Part shown: positions 45,760 through 55,544 of the stretch, piece after piece
How the letters are laid out: every line of letters starts with the position of its first letter
Numbering within the stretch: position 1 is the stretch's first letter
NCBI GenBank assembly: GCA_008638415.1
Contig: VWVT01000010.1
Coordinates: 273,098-337,097 of the forward strand
Source: Nocardiopsis sinuspersici
GTDB lineage: Bacteria; Actinomycetota; Actinomycetes; Streptosporangiales; Streptosporangiaceae
DNA: 64,000 nt
Direction of reading: 5' to 3'
The notes under the pieces: model-generated
The model's input: only the letters and a program-made list of their open reading frames with translations
Databases searched by the model: none
Told to the model about the DNA's origin: nothing
Translations under genes and position numbers: made by a program

Positions 45760-46491
45760 TCAGGCGGTGGCGGCCCCCGTCCCCGGGCGCGGTCCGCGCG
45801 GGCGGCGGTACTTGATCCACCACTCGACGAAGAGCAGCGGGAGCACCCAGGACAGGAAGCTGCTCGCGGGGGCGATGGCCATGGCCATCGCGTCGGTGTC
45901 GCCGCCGAAGGTGGTGTCCAGCTGGGGTATCGCTATCAGGATGAACAGGAACACCACCGGGCGGTTCAGGGCGATCCCGAAGAGCAGTACGAAACTGCGC
46001 AGCATCCACTCGCGGTGCTCGGCGTAGCGGCGGCGCCGCGCCATCCGGTATCCCAGGACCGTGCACGACAGCCACAGGAGGGCCCACACGACGCTGCTGG
46101 CCTGCCCGGATATGCCGGTGTGGCTGAGCGGGGCGATGAGCAGGGCGGGAACGCCGACGAACGAGACGCCGAACATCACGTAGGTGCGTCCGCTCCAGCG
46201 GTGGACGGCCGGATGGCGTGCGCGCAGCCACGGCCACACCTGGAGGATCACCAGCAGGGTCAGGACCGCGCCGCCGAAGATGTGCGTGACCATCACCGGG
46301 TAGTGCCAGGGGACGTCCTCCCGGATCGGGAACCGGGCCGCCTCCGGGTCCAGTCCCGCGTACGGGGGCAGGGCGAAGCCCAGGAAGGCCAGGCTGAACA
46401 GGGCGAGCGGAAGGATCCAGGGACGCCGCCACCAGCGGGGGCCCGGGGGGTCGGCGGTCGGTGTCGGCGGGGCGGCGGCGGGTGCGGCCAT
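45760..46491 (-). CDS. DUF2306 membrane protein
   Basis: A 243-residue protein with about seven hydrophobic segments. GGAVLTLLVILQVWPWLRAR, then HRWSGRTYVMFGVSFVG and YRMARRRRYAEHREWMLRSF fit DUF2306, a family of small integral membrane proteins; the conserved His/Arg between spans may bind haem or a quinone, which is inference. ATG 46491 has GAGGAG 8 nt upstream; the frame is open upstream without support. It is downstream of the ABC exporter genes on the same strand. Confidence 0.75.
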   Translation of the reverse strand: MAAPAAAPPTPTADPPGPRWWRRPWILPLALFSLAFLGFALPPYAGLDPEAARFPIREDVPWHYPVMVTHIFGGAVLTLLVILQVWPWLRARHPAVHRWSGRTYVMFGVSFVGVPALLIAPLSHTGISGQASSVVWALLWLSCTVLGYRMARRRRYAEHREWMLRSFVLLFGIALNRPVVFLFILIAIPQLDTTFGGDTDAMAMAIAPASSFLSWVLPLLFVEWWIKYRRPRGPRPGTGAATA

Positions 46492-46658
46492 GTCGGTTGC
46501 TCCTCTGCGCGGAACGGGGTCGGTGTGGGACGGCCGCGGCGCGGGACAGGGCTCGCGGGGGAGGGGGCACCGTGTGGTCGGGGCCGGTCTCCGACGCTCC
46601 GGCGCCGTGCGGGGAGGGTCGGCGCGGCTCCGCTCTCGCGGAGGCCGGACGGTCGGCG

Positions 46659-47528
46659 TCAGCGGCTGAGCCGCCGGAACCGGCGCACGGCCAGCGGGGT
46701 GACCAGGGCCATGAGGGCCACGGGCACGGCCACGGCCAGGAGCAGGGCGTTCTCCGCGGGCCAGGCGTCCGAGGGCGGCGACGGGTTGCCGAACAGGTCG
46801 CGGGTGGCGGTGACCACCGCCGACAGCGGGTTCCACTCGGCGACCGGGGCCAGCCAGGACGGCATGGCGGTGGAGGGGAGGAAGCTCGTCGAGAGCATGC
46901 TGAGCGGGAACGTCAAAGGGTAGACGACCATGCTCACGGAGTCGGGAGTGGGCAGCACCAGGCCCATCAGTACCCCCAGCCACACCAGGGACAGGCGGAA
47001 GAGCAGCAGCACACCGACGGCGGCCAGGGCCTCGCCGCCCCCGTCCTCGAAGCGCCATCCCATGGCGAACCCGACCAGGAGCAGCAGGACCACCTCCAGG
47101 CATGCGCGCGCCATGTCCGCCAGGGCACGCGCGCCGAGCAGGGCCACCGGGGACATGGGCATGGACCGGAACCGGCTCATCACGTCCCGGGAGGTGTCGC
47201 GGGCGATGCCCGAGGCGGTCCCGCCGATCCCGTAGAGCATGACCATCGCCAGCATCGCCGGTACCAGGAACTCCTGGTAGCTCTCCGTGCCGGGCGGGGC
47301 CATCACGTTCCCGAAGACGTAGCCGAACAGCAGCACCATCACCACCGGCATGGTGATCGCGATGACCGGCTCGAACGGGTCGCGGACCATGTGCCGGAGG
47401 TTGCGCCGGGTCAGCACCAGGGTGTCGGCGGCGGTCTTGCGCGGGCGCCGGCCGCGCGTGAGCCGACGCGGCGGGCCCTCGCCGGCGCCCGGGCGGTGCC
47501 GGTCGCCCACGGGGGTGGTGGAGCTCAT
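46659..47528 (-). CDS. ABC-2 type transporter permease (DrrB-like)
   Basis: A 289-residue permease with six hydrophobic segments and a basic N-terminus. MVRDPFEPVIAITMPVVMVL, FRSMPMSPVALLGARALADM and FLPSTAMPSWLAPVAEWNPL are typical DrrB/ABC-2 motifs. It overlaps the ATPase gene by 4 bp (ATGA), so the two are translationally coupled and form one exporter, by homology for drugs or lipophilic antibiotics. Confidence 0.9.
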   Translation of the reverse strand: MSSTTPVGDRHRPGAGEGPPRRLTRGRRPRKTAADTLVLTRRNLRHMVRDPFEPVIAITMPVVMVLLFGYVFGNVMAPPGTESYQEFLVPAMLAMVMLYGIGGTASGIARDTSRDVMSRFRSMPMSPVALLGARALADMARACLEVVLLLLVGFAMGWRFEDGGGEALAAVGVLLLFRLSLVWLGVLMGLVLPTPDSVSMVVYPLTFPLSMLSTSFLPSTAMPSWLAPVAEWNPLSAVVTATRDLFGNPSPPSDAWPAENALLLAVAVPVALMALVTPLAVRRFRRLSR

Positions 47529-48532
47529 CGGGGTACCTCCGATCGGACGGCGTGGTCGCTCTGGTGGTCGGTGGCCCCACGGTCGGTGGCGGGCGCGCCG
47601 GTCAGGCCGAGGAAGACCTCGTCCAGGCTCGGGCGGCGCACACCGACGTCCTCCACCTGGAGGCCGGAGCCGTCCAGGGCGCGCACAGCACGCGTGAGCG
47701 CCTCCATGCGGTCCTCGGCCGGAACGCTGACGCGCTGCTCCTCGCGGTGCACGGTGGCCCGGGCGGCCACGGCGGTGCCCAGGAGCTCGGCGGCGGCGGC
47801 CAGGTCGGCGGGGTCGCGCACGACCACGTCGAGGCGGTCGCCGCCCACCTGGGTCTTGAGGGAGCCGGGGGTGCCCTCGGCGATGACGCGGCCGCGGTCC
47901 ATGACGGCGACGGTGTCGGCGAGCTGGTCGGCCTCCTCCATGTACTGGGTGGTGAGCAGCACGGTCGTGCCGGAGGAGGCCAGGGAGCGCACCGACTCCC
48001 AGACCCGGAGGCGGCTGCGCGGGTCCAGCCCGGTGGTGGGCTCGTCCAGGAACAGGACGCTGGGCTCCTGGATGAGGCTGACGGCCAGGTCCAGGCGTCG
48101 CCGCATGCCGCCGGAGTAGCCGTCGGCGCGCCGGTCGGCGGCCTCGGCGAGGTCGAAGCGCCCCAGCAGGGCCTCGGCGCGCTCGTCGGCGCCGCGGGCG
48201 CCGAGACCGTACAGGCGGCCGAACATGACGAGGTTCTCGCGGCCGGTGAGGAGCTCGTCGACCGAGGCGTACTGGCCCGTCAGACCGATCTCGGGGCGTA
48301 CGCGGTCGGCTTGGTCGACCACGTCGTAACCGGCGACGGAGGCCCGCCCGGAGTCGGGGCGCAGCAGTGTGGCCAGGACGCGGACGGCGGTGGTCTTGCC
48401 CGCGCCGTTGGGGCCGAGCAGGCCGAGCACGGTCCCCGCCCGGACGGTCAGGTCGAGGCCGTCCAGGGCCCGGGTGGTGCCGTAACTCTTGCGCAGTCCC
48501 TCGGCGCTGATGGCCGGGGCCGTGTGGGGCAT
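47525..48532 (-). CDS. ABC transporter ATP-binding protein (DrrA-like)
   Basis: A 335-residue ATPase: Walker A GPNGAGKT, Q-loop region GLTGQYASVDELLTGRENLV, signature YSGGMRRRLDLAVSL, Walker B VLFLDEPTTGLDPRSR, and the H-loop in LLTTQYMEEADQLAD. The C-terminal 100 residues match the DrrA regulatory domain. ATG 48532 is preferred, with GGAG 9 nt upstream; ATG 48547 in the same frame lacks a ribosome site. Divergent from the TetR gene across a region with two overlapping palindromes. Confidence 0.92.
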   Translation of the reverse strand: MPHTAPAISAEGLRKSYGTTRALDGLDLTVRAGTVLGLLGPNGAGKTTAVRVLATLLRPDSGRASVAGYDVVDQADRVRPEIGLTGQYASVDELLTGRENLVMFGRLYGLGARGADERAEALLGRFDLAEAADRRADGYSGGMRRRLDLAVSLIQEPSVLFLDEPTTGLDPRSRLRVWESVRSLASSGTTVLLTTQYMEEADQLADTVAVMDRGRVIAEGTPGSLKTQVGGDRLDVVVRDPADLAAAAELLGTAVAARATVHREEQRVSVPAEDRMEALTRAVRALDGSGLQVEDVGVRRPSLDEVFLGLTGAPATDRGATDHQSDHAVRSEVPR

Positions 48533-48564
48533 GGCAGTGTGCTCCATAAACTGTTTATCTCATA

Positions 48565-48590
48565 CACGTATAAGTGTAAGTAATACACAG
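48565..48590. promoter_or_regulatory. overlapping palindromes between drrAB-like operon and tetR-like gene
   Basis: TACACGTATAAGTGTA (48565-48580) is a palindrome with one mismatched pair; GTGTAAGTAATACAC (48576-48590) is a second, sharing the GTGTA arm. They lie in the only AT-rich stretch of the divergent promoter region and are probably the operator of the adjacent TetR protein. Confidence 0.65.
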
Positions 48591-48632
48591 ATCTAGGATG
48601 GTGTCAACGACGCAGTCGAAGACGGGTGGGGC

Positions 48633-49442
48633 ATGGCGGCCGAGCAGCGTAGGACGAACCGGATGGAGCGCGAGATGGAGCTCCTGTGGGGGCTCGACCG
48701 GTCCGAGCCAAGACGGGGGCCCAAGCCCGGACTCAGCAGGGGGTCGGTCGTGGCGGCGGCGGTCGCCCTCGCCGACGCCGAGGGCCTGGAGGCCGTCTCC
48801 ATGCAGCGGGTGGCCAAGGAGCTGGGCTACACGACCATGTCGCTGTACCGGTACGTGGACAGCAAGGAGGACATGCTCGCCCTCATGGGCGACGCGGTCA
48901 TGGACGTGGAGCCCCCCGCGCCGCGTGAGGACGGCGACTGGCGGGCCGGTGTGGAGGAGTGGGCGCACGGGGTGACGAACGTGTACCGCCTGCACCCGTG
49001 GTCGGTCTACCTTCCCCTGAGCGGACCGCCCAGCGGGCCCAACGGGCTCCGGTGGATGGAGTCGGGTCTGCGCGAGCTGGTCGCCTCCGGGCTGGAGACC
49101 GGCCCGGCGGTCCAGATCCTGACGATGCTGTCCGCCGCCGCACGCGAGACGCTGCGCATCGAGCTGGAGATGGGCCGCGCGGCCAGGGAGACGGGATCCA
49201 CCATGGCCGACATCGGGCGCGACTACAGCACGGGCCTGCGCCGGGTCGTCACCGAGGAGAGGTTCCCCACGATCGCCCGGCTGCTCCGGGAGGGCGCGCT
49301 GGAGGAGGAGCCCCCGCCCGGGAGCGCGGACGGTGTGGCCGGACCCGTGGACGACATGCACTTCGCCGTCCGCCGGCTCCTGGATGGTATCGAGGCGTAT
49401 GTGGAGCGCCGGCGCGCGGCCGGGGCCCCGGAGCGGGACTGA
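48633..49442 (+). CDS. TetR-family transcriptional repressor
   Basis: A 269-residue regulator. The helix-turn-helix is at about residues 32-85 (SRGSVVAAAVALADAEGLEA, then MQRVAKELGYTTMSLYRYVD), followed by a helical ligand domain typical of the TetR/TetR_C drug-sensing group. The N-terminus (residues 1-30) is extended. It is divergent from the ABC exporter and very likely represses it, releasing in the presence of the exported compound. Confidence 0.9.
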   Translation: MAAEQRRTNRMEREMELLWGLDRSEPRRGPKPGLSRGSVVAAAVALADAEGLEAVSMQRVAKELGYTTMSLYRYVDSKEDMLALMGDAVMDVEPPAPREDGDWRAGVEEWAHGVTNVYRLHPWSVYLPLSGPPSGPNGLRWMESGLRELVASGLETGPAVQILTMLSAAARETLRIELEMGRAARETGSTMADIGRDYSTGLRRVVTEERFPTIARLLREGALEEEPPPGSADGVAGPVDDMHFAVRRLLDGIEAYVERRRAAGAPERD

Positions 49443-49582
49443 GGGCGCGGCGGGCCCCGGGGCGCACAGCGGGCTGGAGGGCAGGGCGGAGCCCGGAGTG
49501 CGGGAGCGCGGCGGGAAGCCCCCGGTCCATGGCGGACCCGGTCCGGGCGTTCGGGCCGGGCCGTGTTCCCGCCCGTGGACGA

Positions 49583-50785
49583 CTACCGCACCAGTACCAG
49601 GTGGTGCCTCGACAGCACGGACACGATCTGCGCCGCCCTCTCGACCTCCACGTCCGCGTGTCCGGCCAGCTCGGCCACCGTCAGTGTCCGGTGCTCGGCG
49701 ATCGCCTCCAGAACCGGACCGACCGCGGCCGGGAACCGGTACCGGCGCCCGCCCACCGTCACCGCCACCCTCTCGCCCTCACGGGACAGCGGCGGCGGCA
49801 GGATCGGCACGAACTCCACCCGGGCGTCGGCGGGCGGCGCGCCCTCCTCCACAGGCCAGGGCAGGGAGAACGAGGTCCGGCGCGGGAAGCGGGCGTCCCG
49901 CTCGGTCAGGAAGCCGTCCACGTCCAGCTCCTCGGCCAGTTCGGCCACCCGCGCGGCCAGTTCGCCCTGGTGCTTGCGCCGCACCTCCGGTTCGGCGAAG
50001 CGCGGCAGGTCCCGGCGGAAGACCTCCTCCTCGAACAGCCGCCGTACCAGCGCCTCCGCCCACTCCACCCCGGTCGCCCGGGTGAAGCCGAAGGTCAGGT
50101 GCATGCTCACCTCGCCGGTCCCGGTCACCGTGTGCCACCAGCCGCGCGGCACGTGGACGACCTGTCCCGGCCGCAGCACGCCCTCCCACACCAGGTGCAG
50201 CTCGCCGTCGGCGTCGCGCGGAGGCGTGTGGGTGTGGTCCACGTCGTTCTTCATCGGGTACGGGCGCGACCCCGGACCGTGCACCTGCCAGTGCTTGGTG
50301 CCCTCCACCTGCACGATCACCGTGTCGTGGTCGTCCCAGTGGGTGTCGAAGCCGCGCGACTCGCCCCAGATCAGGTACAGGTTGGCCTGCGCGCGCTCGC
50401 GCACCAGCCGCATCAGGTCGTCGGCCGCCGCGCCCACCGGCGGATGCATCCGGTCCAGGCTGTCCAGGACCAGGCTCGCCCCCGCCCGCAGCTCCCGGTA
50501 CAGGGCCTCGGGGCGTACCACCCGCCGCGCGTTGCGCGAGGAGGCCGCGGTCTCGGTGTAGCGGTCGACCGGGACCGGCGACCCGTCGCGGTGCAGGCGC
50601 AGCCTCGGCGGCTCGGGGGAACAGGTGGCCAGCAGCTCGTTGAGGTCGTCGAAGGTCAGCAGCGAGCGCACCGCGTCCGCGCCCAGGTCGGCGAAGACGA
50701 ACTCCTCCGACAGGCGTGTGGTGAGGGCTTCCCGGCCCACGACGTCGCACAGGGTCCGGGTGAACAGGTGGCCGGGATCGGTCAT
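49583..50785 (-). CDS. JmjC/cupin-family 2-oxoglutarate oxygenase-like protein
   Basis: A 400-residue protein of the JmjC (RoxA-like) family. The iron ligands are visible as His149-x-Asp151 (DTHWDDHD) and His218 (GWWHTV), and EGTKHWQVHG is the usual segment following the first motif. The C-terminal 60 residues (GPVLEAIAEHRTLTVAELAG) look like the winged-helix part of ribosomal oxygenases. Such enzymes hydroxylate protein side chains (Arg, His, Asp/Asn). It follows the 35-residue peptide gene by 69 bp on the same strand and has AAAGGA 8 nt before ATG 50785. The peptide is a candidate substrate. Confidence 0.82.
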   Translation of the reverse strand: MTDPGHLFTRTLCDVVGREALTTRLSEEFVFADLGADAVRSLLTFDDLNELLATCSPEPPRLRLHRDGSPVPVDRYTETAASSRNARRVVRPEALYRELRAGASLVLDSLDRMHPPVGAAADDLMRLVRERAQANLYLIWGESRGFDTHWDDHDTVIVQVEGTKHWQVHGPGSRPYPMKNDVDHTHTPPRDADGELHLVWEGVLRPGQVVHVPRGWWHTVTGTGEVSMHLTFGFTRATGVEWAEALVRRLFEEEVFRRDLPRFAEPEVRRKHQGELAARVAELAEELDVDGFLTERDARFPRRTSFSLPWPVEEGAPPADARVEFVPILPPPLSREGERVAVTVGGRRYRFPAAVGPVLEAIAEHRTLTVAELAGHADVEVERAAQIVSVLSRHHLVLVR

Positions 50786-50854
50786 GGCGTGTCCTTTCCG
50801 CGCACGGTGAGGGCCCCGCCCGGCCAGGGGGGACCGGGCCGGGCGGGACGTCGG

Positions 50855-50962
50855 TCAGATGAAGTCGGAACTGGAGTCGGTGCCGTCGTTGTCGCCGCCC
50901 GCGGTGATATCGCGGGAGGTCACCTCCGCCAGGTCCTCGACCTCGACCTCGATCGGGTCCAT
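50855..50962 (-). CDS. 35-residue Asp/Ser-rich peptide, candidate modified-peptide precursor
   Basis: A short gene between the oligopeptidase and JmjC genes on the same strand. ATG 50962 has a GAGGTG ribosome site 9 nt upstream. Residues 2-15 are acidic and hydrophobic by turns (DPIEVEVEDLAEV), as in leader peptides of class I lanthipeptides and related RiPPs; a Gly-Gly pair follows at residues 22-23 (DITAGG). The C-terminal 12 residues, DNDGTDSSSDFI, are rich in Asp, Ser and Thr and contain no Cys. This combination of acidic leader, GG site and small core flanked by a peptidase and an oxygenase is what makes it a RiPP candidate; no known precursor family fits. Confidence 0.65.
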   Translation of the reverse strand: MDPIEVEVEDLAEVTSRDITAGGDNDGTDSSSDFI

Positions 50963-51018
50963 ACGCACCACACCTCGCTTTCTGTGTGCCGTTTCTCTTG
51001 TCAGGACCGCACCGGCGC

Positions 51019-53094
51019 TCAGCGTGGTGACAGCCCCGTTCGGTGGGCCGCGAACGCGTGTGCGTCGGCGGCCAGTCCCACCGCACGGCCGACCGCGCGC
51101 GGGCCGTGGCCCACGTCGCGCTCGTACCGGAGCAGGACCGGTGGACGCCCCTCCTCCCGCGCCGCCGCCAGCAGGGCCGCGCACATCTTGCGCGGGTGGG
51201 CGGCGTCGGTGCGGGTGTCACCGTGGAAGCCGGCGAGCAGGACGCTGGGGAAGCGCCGCCCGGGCGCGTGCACCGCACTGTCCAGCGCACGGTGGTAGGG
51301 GGAGTAGGACATCAGGGCGGCGAAGTCGTCGGGGTCGGAGGCGGTGCCGAACTCGCGGGTCCACATGCGGCCCAGCCCCATCCGCTCGAAGCGGGCCATG
51401 TCCGCGAGCGGGGCGGAGGCGATCACCGACCCGCACAGGTCGGGGCGCGCGGTCGCGGCGGCCAGGACGAGCAGCCCTCCCGCCGATCCGCCCGACAGGC
51501 ACAGCTGGCGGCGTGTGCACAGCCCCGCCGAGACCAGGGCGTCCGCGGCGGCGACCAGGTCCTCCACGGCACGCGGCTTGGCGCGGCCGGAGCCGGCCAG
51601 GTGCCACTCGCGGCCCGCGTCACCCCCTCCGCGCACGTGGGCGACCGCGTACCGGCCGCCCGAGAGCAGCCAGGCCAGCACGGTCGCGCTGAAGCCGAAC
51701 TGGCGGGGGCGCCCGAAACCGCCGTAGGCGTGCAGGAGGGTCGGCCCCCCACCGCCCGCGACGGCGAACACGGTCACCGGGACCCGCGTGCCGTCCTCGG
51801 AGCGGCACCAGAGCACCGTGCGCTCCACGGCGGGGGAGTCCCGCTCCCCGGACGCACCGGGCGGCCACGGCCGGGGAACGCGCTCTCCCGGCGGCAGGCA
51901 CAGGACCCGCTGCTGGGCGGCCACGTCCGCGTACCCCAGGTACACCGATCCGTCGGGAGCGGCCTCCGGGGCGCTGACCATGCCCTGTCCGGGCAGGTCC
52001 ACCGCGTGCAGCGGCGCACCCGAGCGGGCGTCGTGCACGGCGGCCTCGCTGATCCCCAGGCGTGTGCGCGACACGAACAGCGCCGGACCGCCTCCGGGGC
52101 CGCCAGGGCACGGTGCGAAGGCGTCCAGGGTCGCGCCGCGCTCCTCGGGCACCACCTCGCGCCAGTGCTCCGTCCCCGGCTCCTCGGGGGAGACCGAGCA
52201 GATCCGCCGCCACGGCGCACCCAGGGTGGTGCGCAGGTACAGCAGGCCGTCGGGCCCCAGCCGGGCCTCGGTCTCCTCCTCGGCGCCCACCTGGACGGGG
52301 CGCAGCACGGGGCGTTCCGGCGCGTCGGCGGCCAGGTCGGCCAGCCACAGGTCGGTGCGGTGCCCGGTGCCGTGGCTCTCGGTCACCAGCAGCCACCTGC
52401 GGCCCAGGACCCGCACCCCGGGCACGGTGCCGGACGCCGTGCAGGTGTGGATGAGCGCCTCGGCGCCGTCGGCGACCCGGCGCAGCCACACGCCGCGTAC
52501 GCCCTGCCCACCGTCGCGGCGCACGTAGTAGAAGGAGGGCGTGCCCCCGGGCACCCACGCCACGTGGGAGTAGCGCACCTCCGGCACGGGCGGGCCCGCC
52601 GGCGTGCCGGTGCCGGTACGCAGCACGCGCAGACCACCGCGCTCCACGCCCCCGGAGGAGGTCTGCACCGCCACCAGGCCCCCGTCGGGGCTGGGCTCCC
52701 AGGCGTCCAGGGTGGTGCGCCCGCCGGGGTCCTCCTCGGCGGGGTCGTACAGGGTGCGCGGCGGGCCGTCCCCGGCCAGGACGACCAGGCGCGGGTGCTC
52801 GGTCCCGGAGGGGCGCACGGTGGCGAAGGCCGCTCCGGGCCGGTGGACCGGGGGACTCCACAGGTCGGTGTCCACCAGCGAGCGGATGAGCGACGCCAGG
52901 CGTGCGCGCAGGGGCCAGGTGGCCGCCTCGCGCTCGTACTCGCGGCTCCGCTCCTCCAGCCAGCGCAGGGTCTCGGGGGAGTCCGCGGCCTCCAACCACC
53001 GGTAGGGATCGGGTACGGCCCGGCCGTGCAGTGTGTCGACGACGGACACCGGGTCGGGGGCGAAGGCGGCTCCGGGGGCTCGGTTGCGCACCAT
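51019..53094 (-). CDS. prolyl oligopeptidase (S9A family)
   Basis: A 691-residue soluble serine peptidase. The N-terminus has the family signature DTLHGRAVPDPYRWLEAADS, followed by a beta-propeller of about 400 residues that screens substrates by size. The catalytic domain has Ser537 (SGGSAGG), Asp626 (FHGDTRTD) and His663 (DVGHG). It cleaves short peptides after proline. The open frame extends 37 codons upstream, but Met at 53094 aligns with the family start; the ribosome site is weak. It lies 56 bp upstream of the peptide gene, so peptidase, peptide and oxygenase probably form one operon. The peptide has only one proline (residue 3), so a role in leader removal is not obvious. Confidence 0.9.
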   Translation of the reverse strand: MVRNRAPGAAFAPDPVSVVDTLHGRAVPDPYRWLEAADSPETLRWLEERSREYEREAATWPLRARLASLIRSLVDTDLWSPPVHRPGAAFATVRPSGTEHPRLVVLAGDGPPRTLYDPAEEDPGGRTTLDAWEPSPDGGLVAVQTSSGGVERGGLRVLRTGTGTPAGPPVPEVRYSHVAWVPGGTPSFYYVRRDGGQGVRGVWLRRVADGAEALIHTCTASGTVPGVRVLGRRWLLVTESHGTGHRTDLWLADLAADAPERPVLRPVQVGAEEETEARLGPDGLLYLRTTLGAPWRRICSVSPEEPGTEHWREVVPEERGATLDAFAPCPGGPGGGPALFVSRTRLGISEAAVHDARSGAPLHAVDLPGQGMVSAPEAAPDGSVYLGYADVAAQQRVLCLPPGERVPRPWPPGASGERDSPAVERTVLWCRSEDGTRVPVTVFAVAGGGGPTLLHAYGGFGRPRQFGFSATVLAWLLSGGRYAVAHVRGGGDAGREWHLAGSGRAKPRAVEDLVAAADALVSAGLCTRRQLCLSGGSAGGLLVLAAATARPDLCGSVIASAPLADMARFERMGLGRMWTREFGTASDPDDFAALMSYSPYHRALDSAVHAPGRRFPSVLLAGFHGDTRTDAAHPRKMCAALLAAAREEGRPPVLLRYERDVGHGPRAVGRAVGLAADAHAFAAHRTGLSPR

Positions 53095-53270
53095 CACATC
53101 GTTGGTGCGGTCTGAGCCGGTGGTCAAGCAACAGATCCCTTGCCCCCGGGCACACGGCTGTGTCCCCAAGGCAAGGTTTGTCGGTGCACGACCCGGGAAG
53201 CACACCGGCCTTCCTCGGGTCGGCGCCTGGGCCCTGCCGGGTGGACTCGGTCCCGTGCGCTGGGGGCGGT
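53095..53270. other. upstream region of the peptidase-peptide-oxygenase operon
   Basis: About 175 bp between the peptidase start and the tandem repeat. It should contain the promoter of the minus-strand operon; I cannot assign boxes. No gene is seen. Confidence 0.4.
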
Positions 53271-53620
53271 GAGGGCGCCGACGGGGTTCTGGAGGATTCG
53301 TAGGTGGGGCTGCGAGGCACGAGCCGCCATACCGGAGGATCCGAAGGTTCCCGTACCTTCGGCGCCCGAGCGCGAGGCGAGGCGCAGCGCAGCCTCAAAG
53401 ACGACACAGTGAGGGCGCCGACGGGGTTCTGGAGGTCCCGCAGGTGCGCCCGTGAGGTACGAGCGGGTGCACCGCAGGGGCCGAAGGTTCCCGTACCTTC
53501 GGCGTCCGGGCGCGAGGCGAGGCGCGGCGGAGCCTCAAAAACAAAACAGCGAGGGCGCCGACGGGGCTGCCGTACCTGCGGCGTCCGGGCGCGAGGCGAG
53601 GCGCGGCGGAGCCTCAAGGG
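53271..53620. repeat. 140-bp tandem repeat, two full copies and one shortened copy
   Basis: Copies begin at 53271, 53411 and 53551, each with GAGGGCGCCGACGGGG; the period is exactly 140 bp. Copies 1 and 2 share GTTCTGGAGG near the start and the hairpin-forming CCGAAGGTTCCCGTACCTTC; all three end in GCGCGAGGCGAGGCGC then GCCTCAA. Copy 3 lacks about 70 internal bases. The units are not coding in any convincing frame and lie between convergent-distance genes. Confidence 0.85.
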
Positions 53621-53720
53621 AACACCGCCCGGCCCGGTCATCCGGTGGACGGACGCAGGAGACCGCCCCGCCTGGTCCCGGAAGGAGGGAAAGGACCCGG
53701 CGGGGCGGCCGTGGGGCGAC

Positions 53721-54935
<1,215 letters not shown>

Positions 54936-55544
54936 GGTTGTCAGCTCCCGGGCCGGGTTCGAGGTGATGGTGACGCGAGTCTCGGAAGGTCCGTGCCACC
55001 GGACCTGGGTCTTTCGAAGTTGATCGAACCAGGTCGCTCTGCTGATCACATCAGACAGGATTCTGATCGAAAAGTCCATACTTGGGTCGATGTCGATCTG
55101 GTTGCGGGCAGGCGCGCACCCCGTCCGCTCGGCTGGCGTGGCGGCCCCAGGTGCGTTAGCCTGTCCGACGGTTCATCACTTTCTTCCCTTCACGCCCTCG
55201 GGGCGGCGGCCACGACACGGCCGCCGGGTTGAGGCATCGGGTCGGGGAGTCTGGGTAACCTAACGACCAGTCCAGCACTGGACGGACCGGTTGTGCGGCC
55301 CCCACTCGTCCGATTGGACGCTGCATCACGCACCAGGTGCGGTTGGGATCGGGTGAGGGGTGGAGTACCGCGACCGGGCGGGGGGTTGGACCCGGAAAAG
55401 GCCCGAACATCCAGTAGACAACGGTCTTCCGAGCTCGCCGCCGACGGGACGGAGCCGGTCCGAAGGGTGGCTCGGGCCTTTTCCGCGTCCCCCCATATGC
55501 TGACCGCGAGCACTTCACCAGCCAGCGGAAAGCGAGCACCCCAC
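54936..55544. other. divergent intergenic region between the ATPase gene and lnt
   Basis: About 610 bp. The part near 55020-55090 (TTGATCGAACCAGGTCGCTC; CAGGATTCTGATCGAAAAGT) is less GC-rich and probably holds the promoter of the ABC ATPase. An inverted repeat CGGCGGCC / GGCCGCCG lies near 55203-55225. No gene or RNA can be supported. Confidence 0.45.

Noticed and set aside
53178-53200. TTGTCGGTG, the first part of the PafBC (RecA-NDp) promoter motif
   Set aside because: The second part (TA-three bases-T after eight bases) is missing; the same 9-mer occurs inside coding sequence at other places.
54936-55544. CRISPR, tRNA or riboswitch in the long divergent gap
   Set aside because: No regular repeats, no cloverleaf and no known aptamer pattern can be seen.
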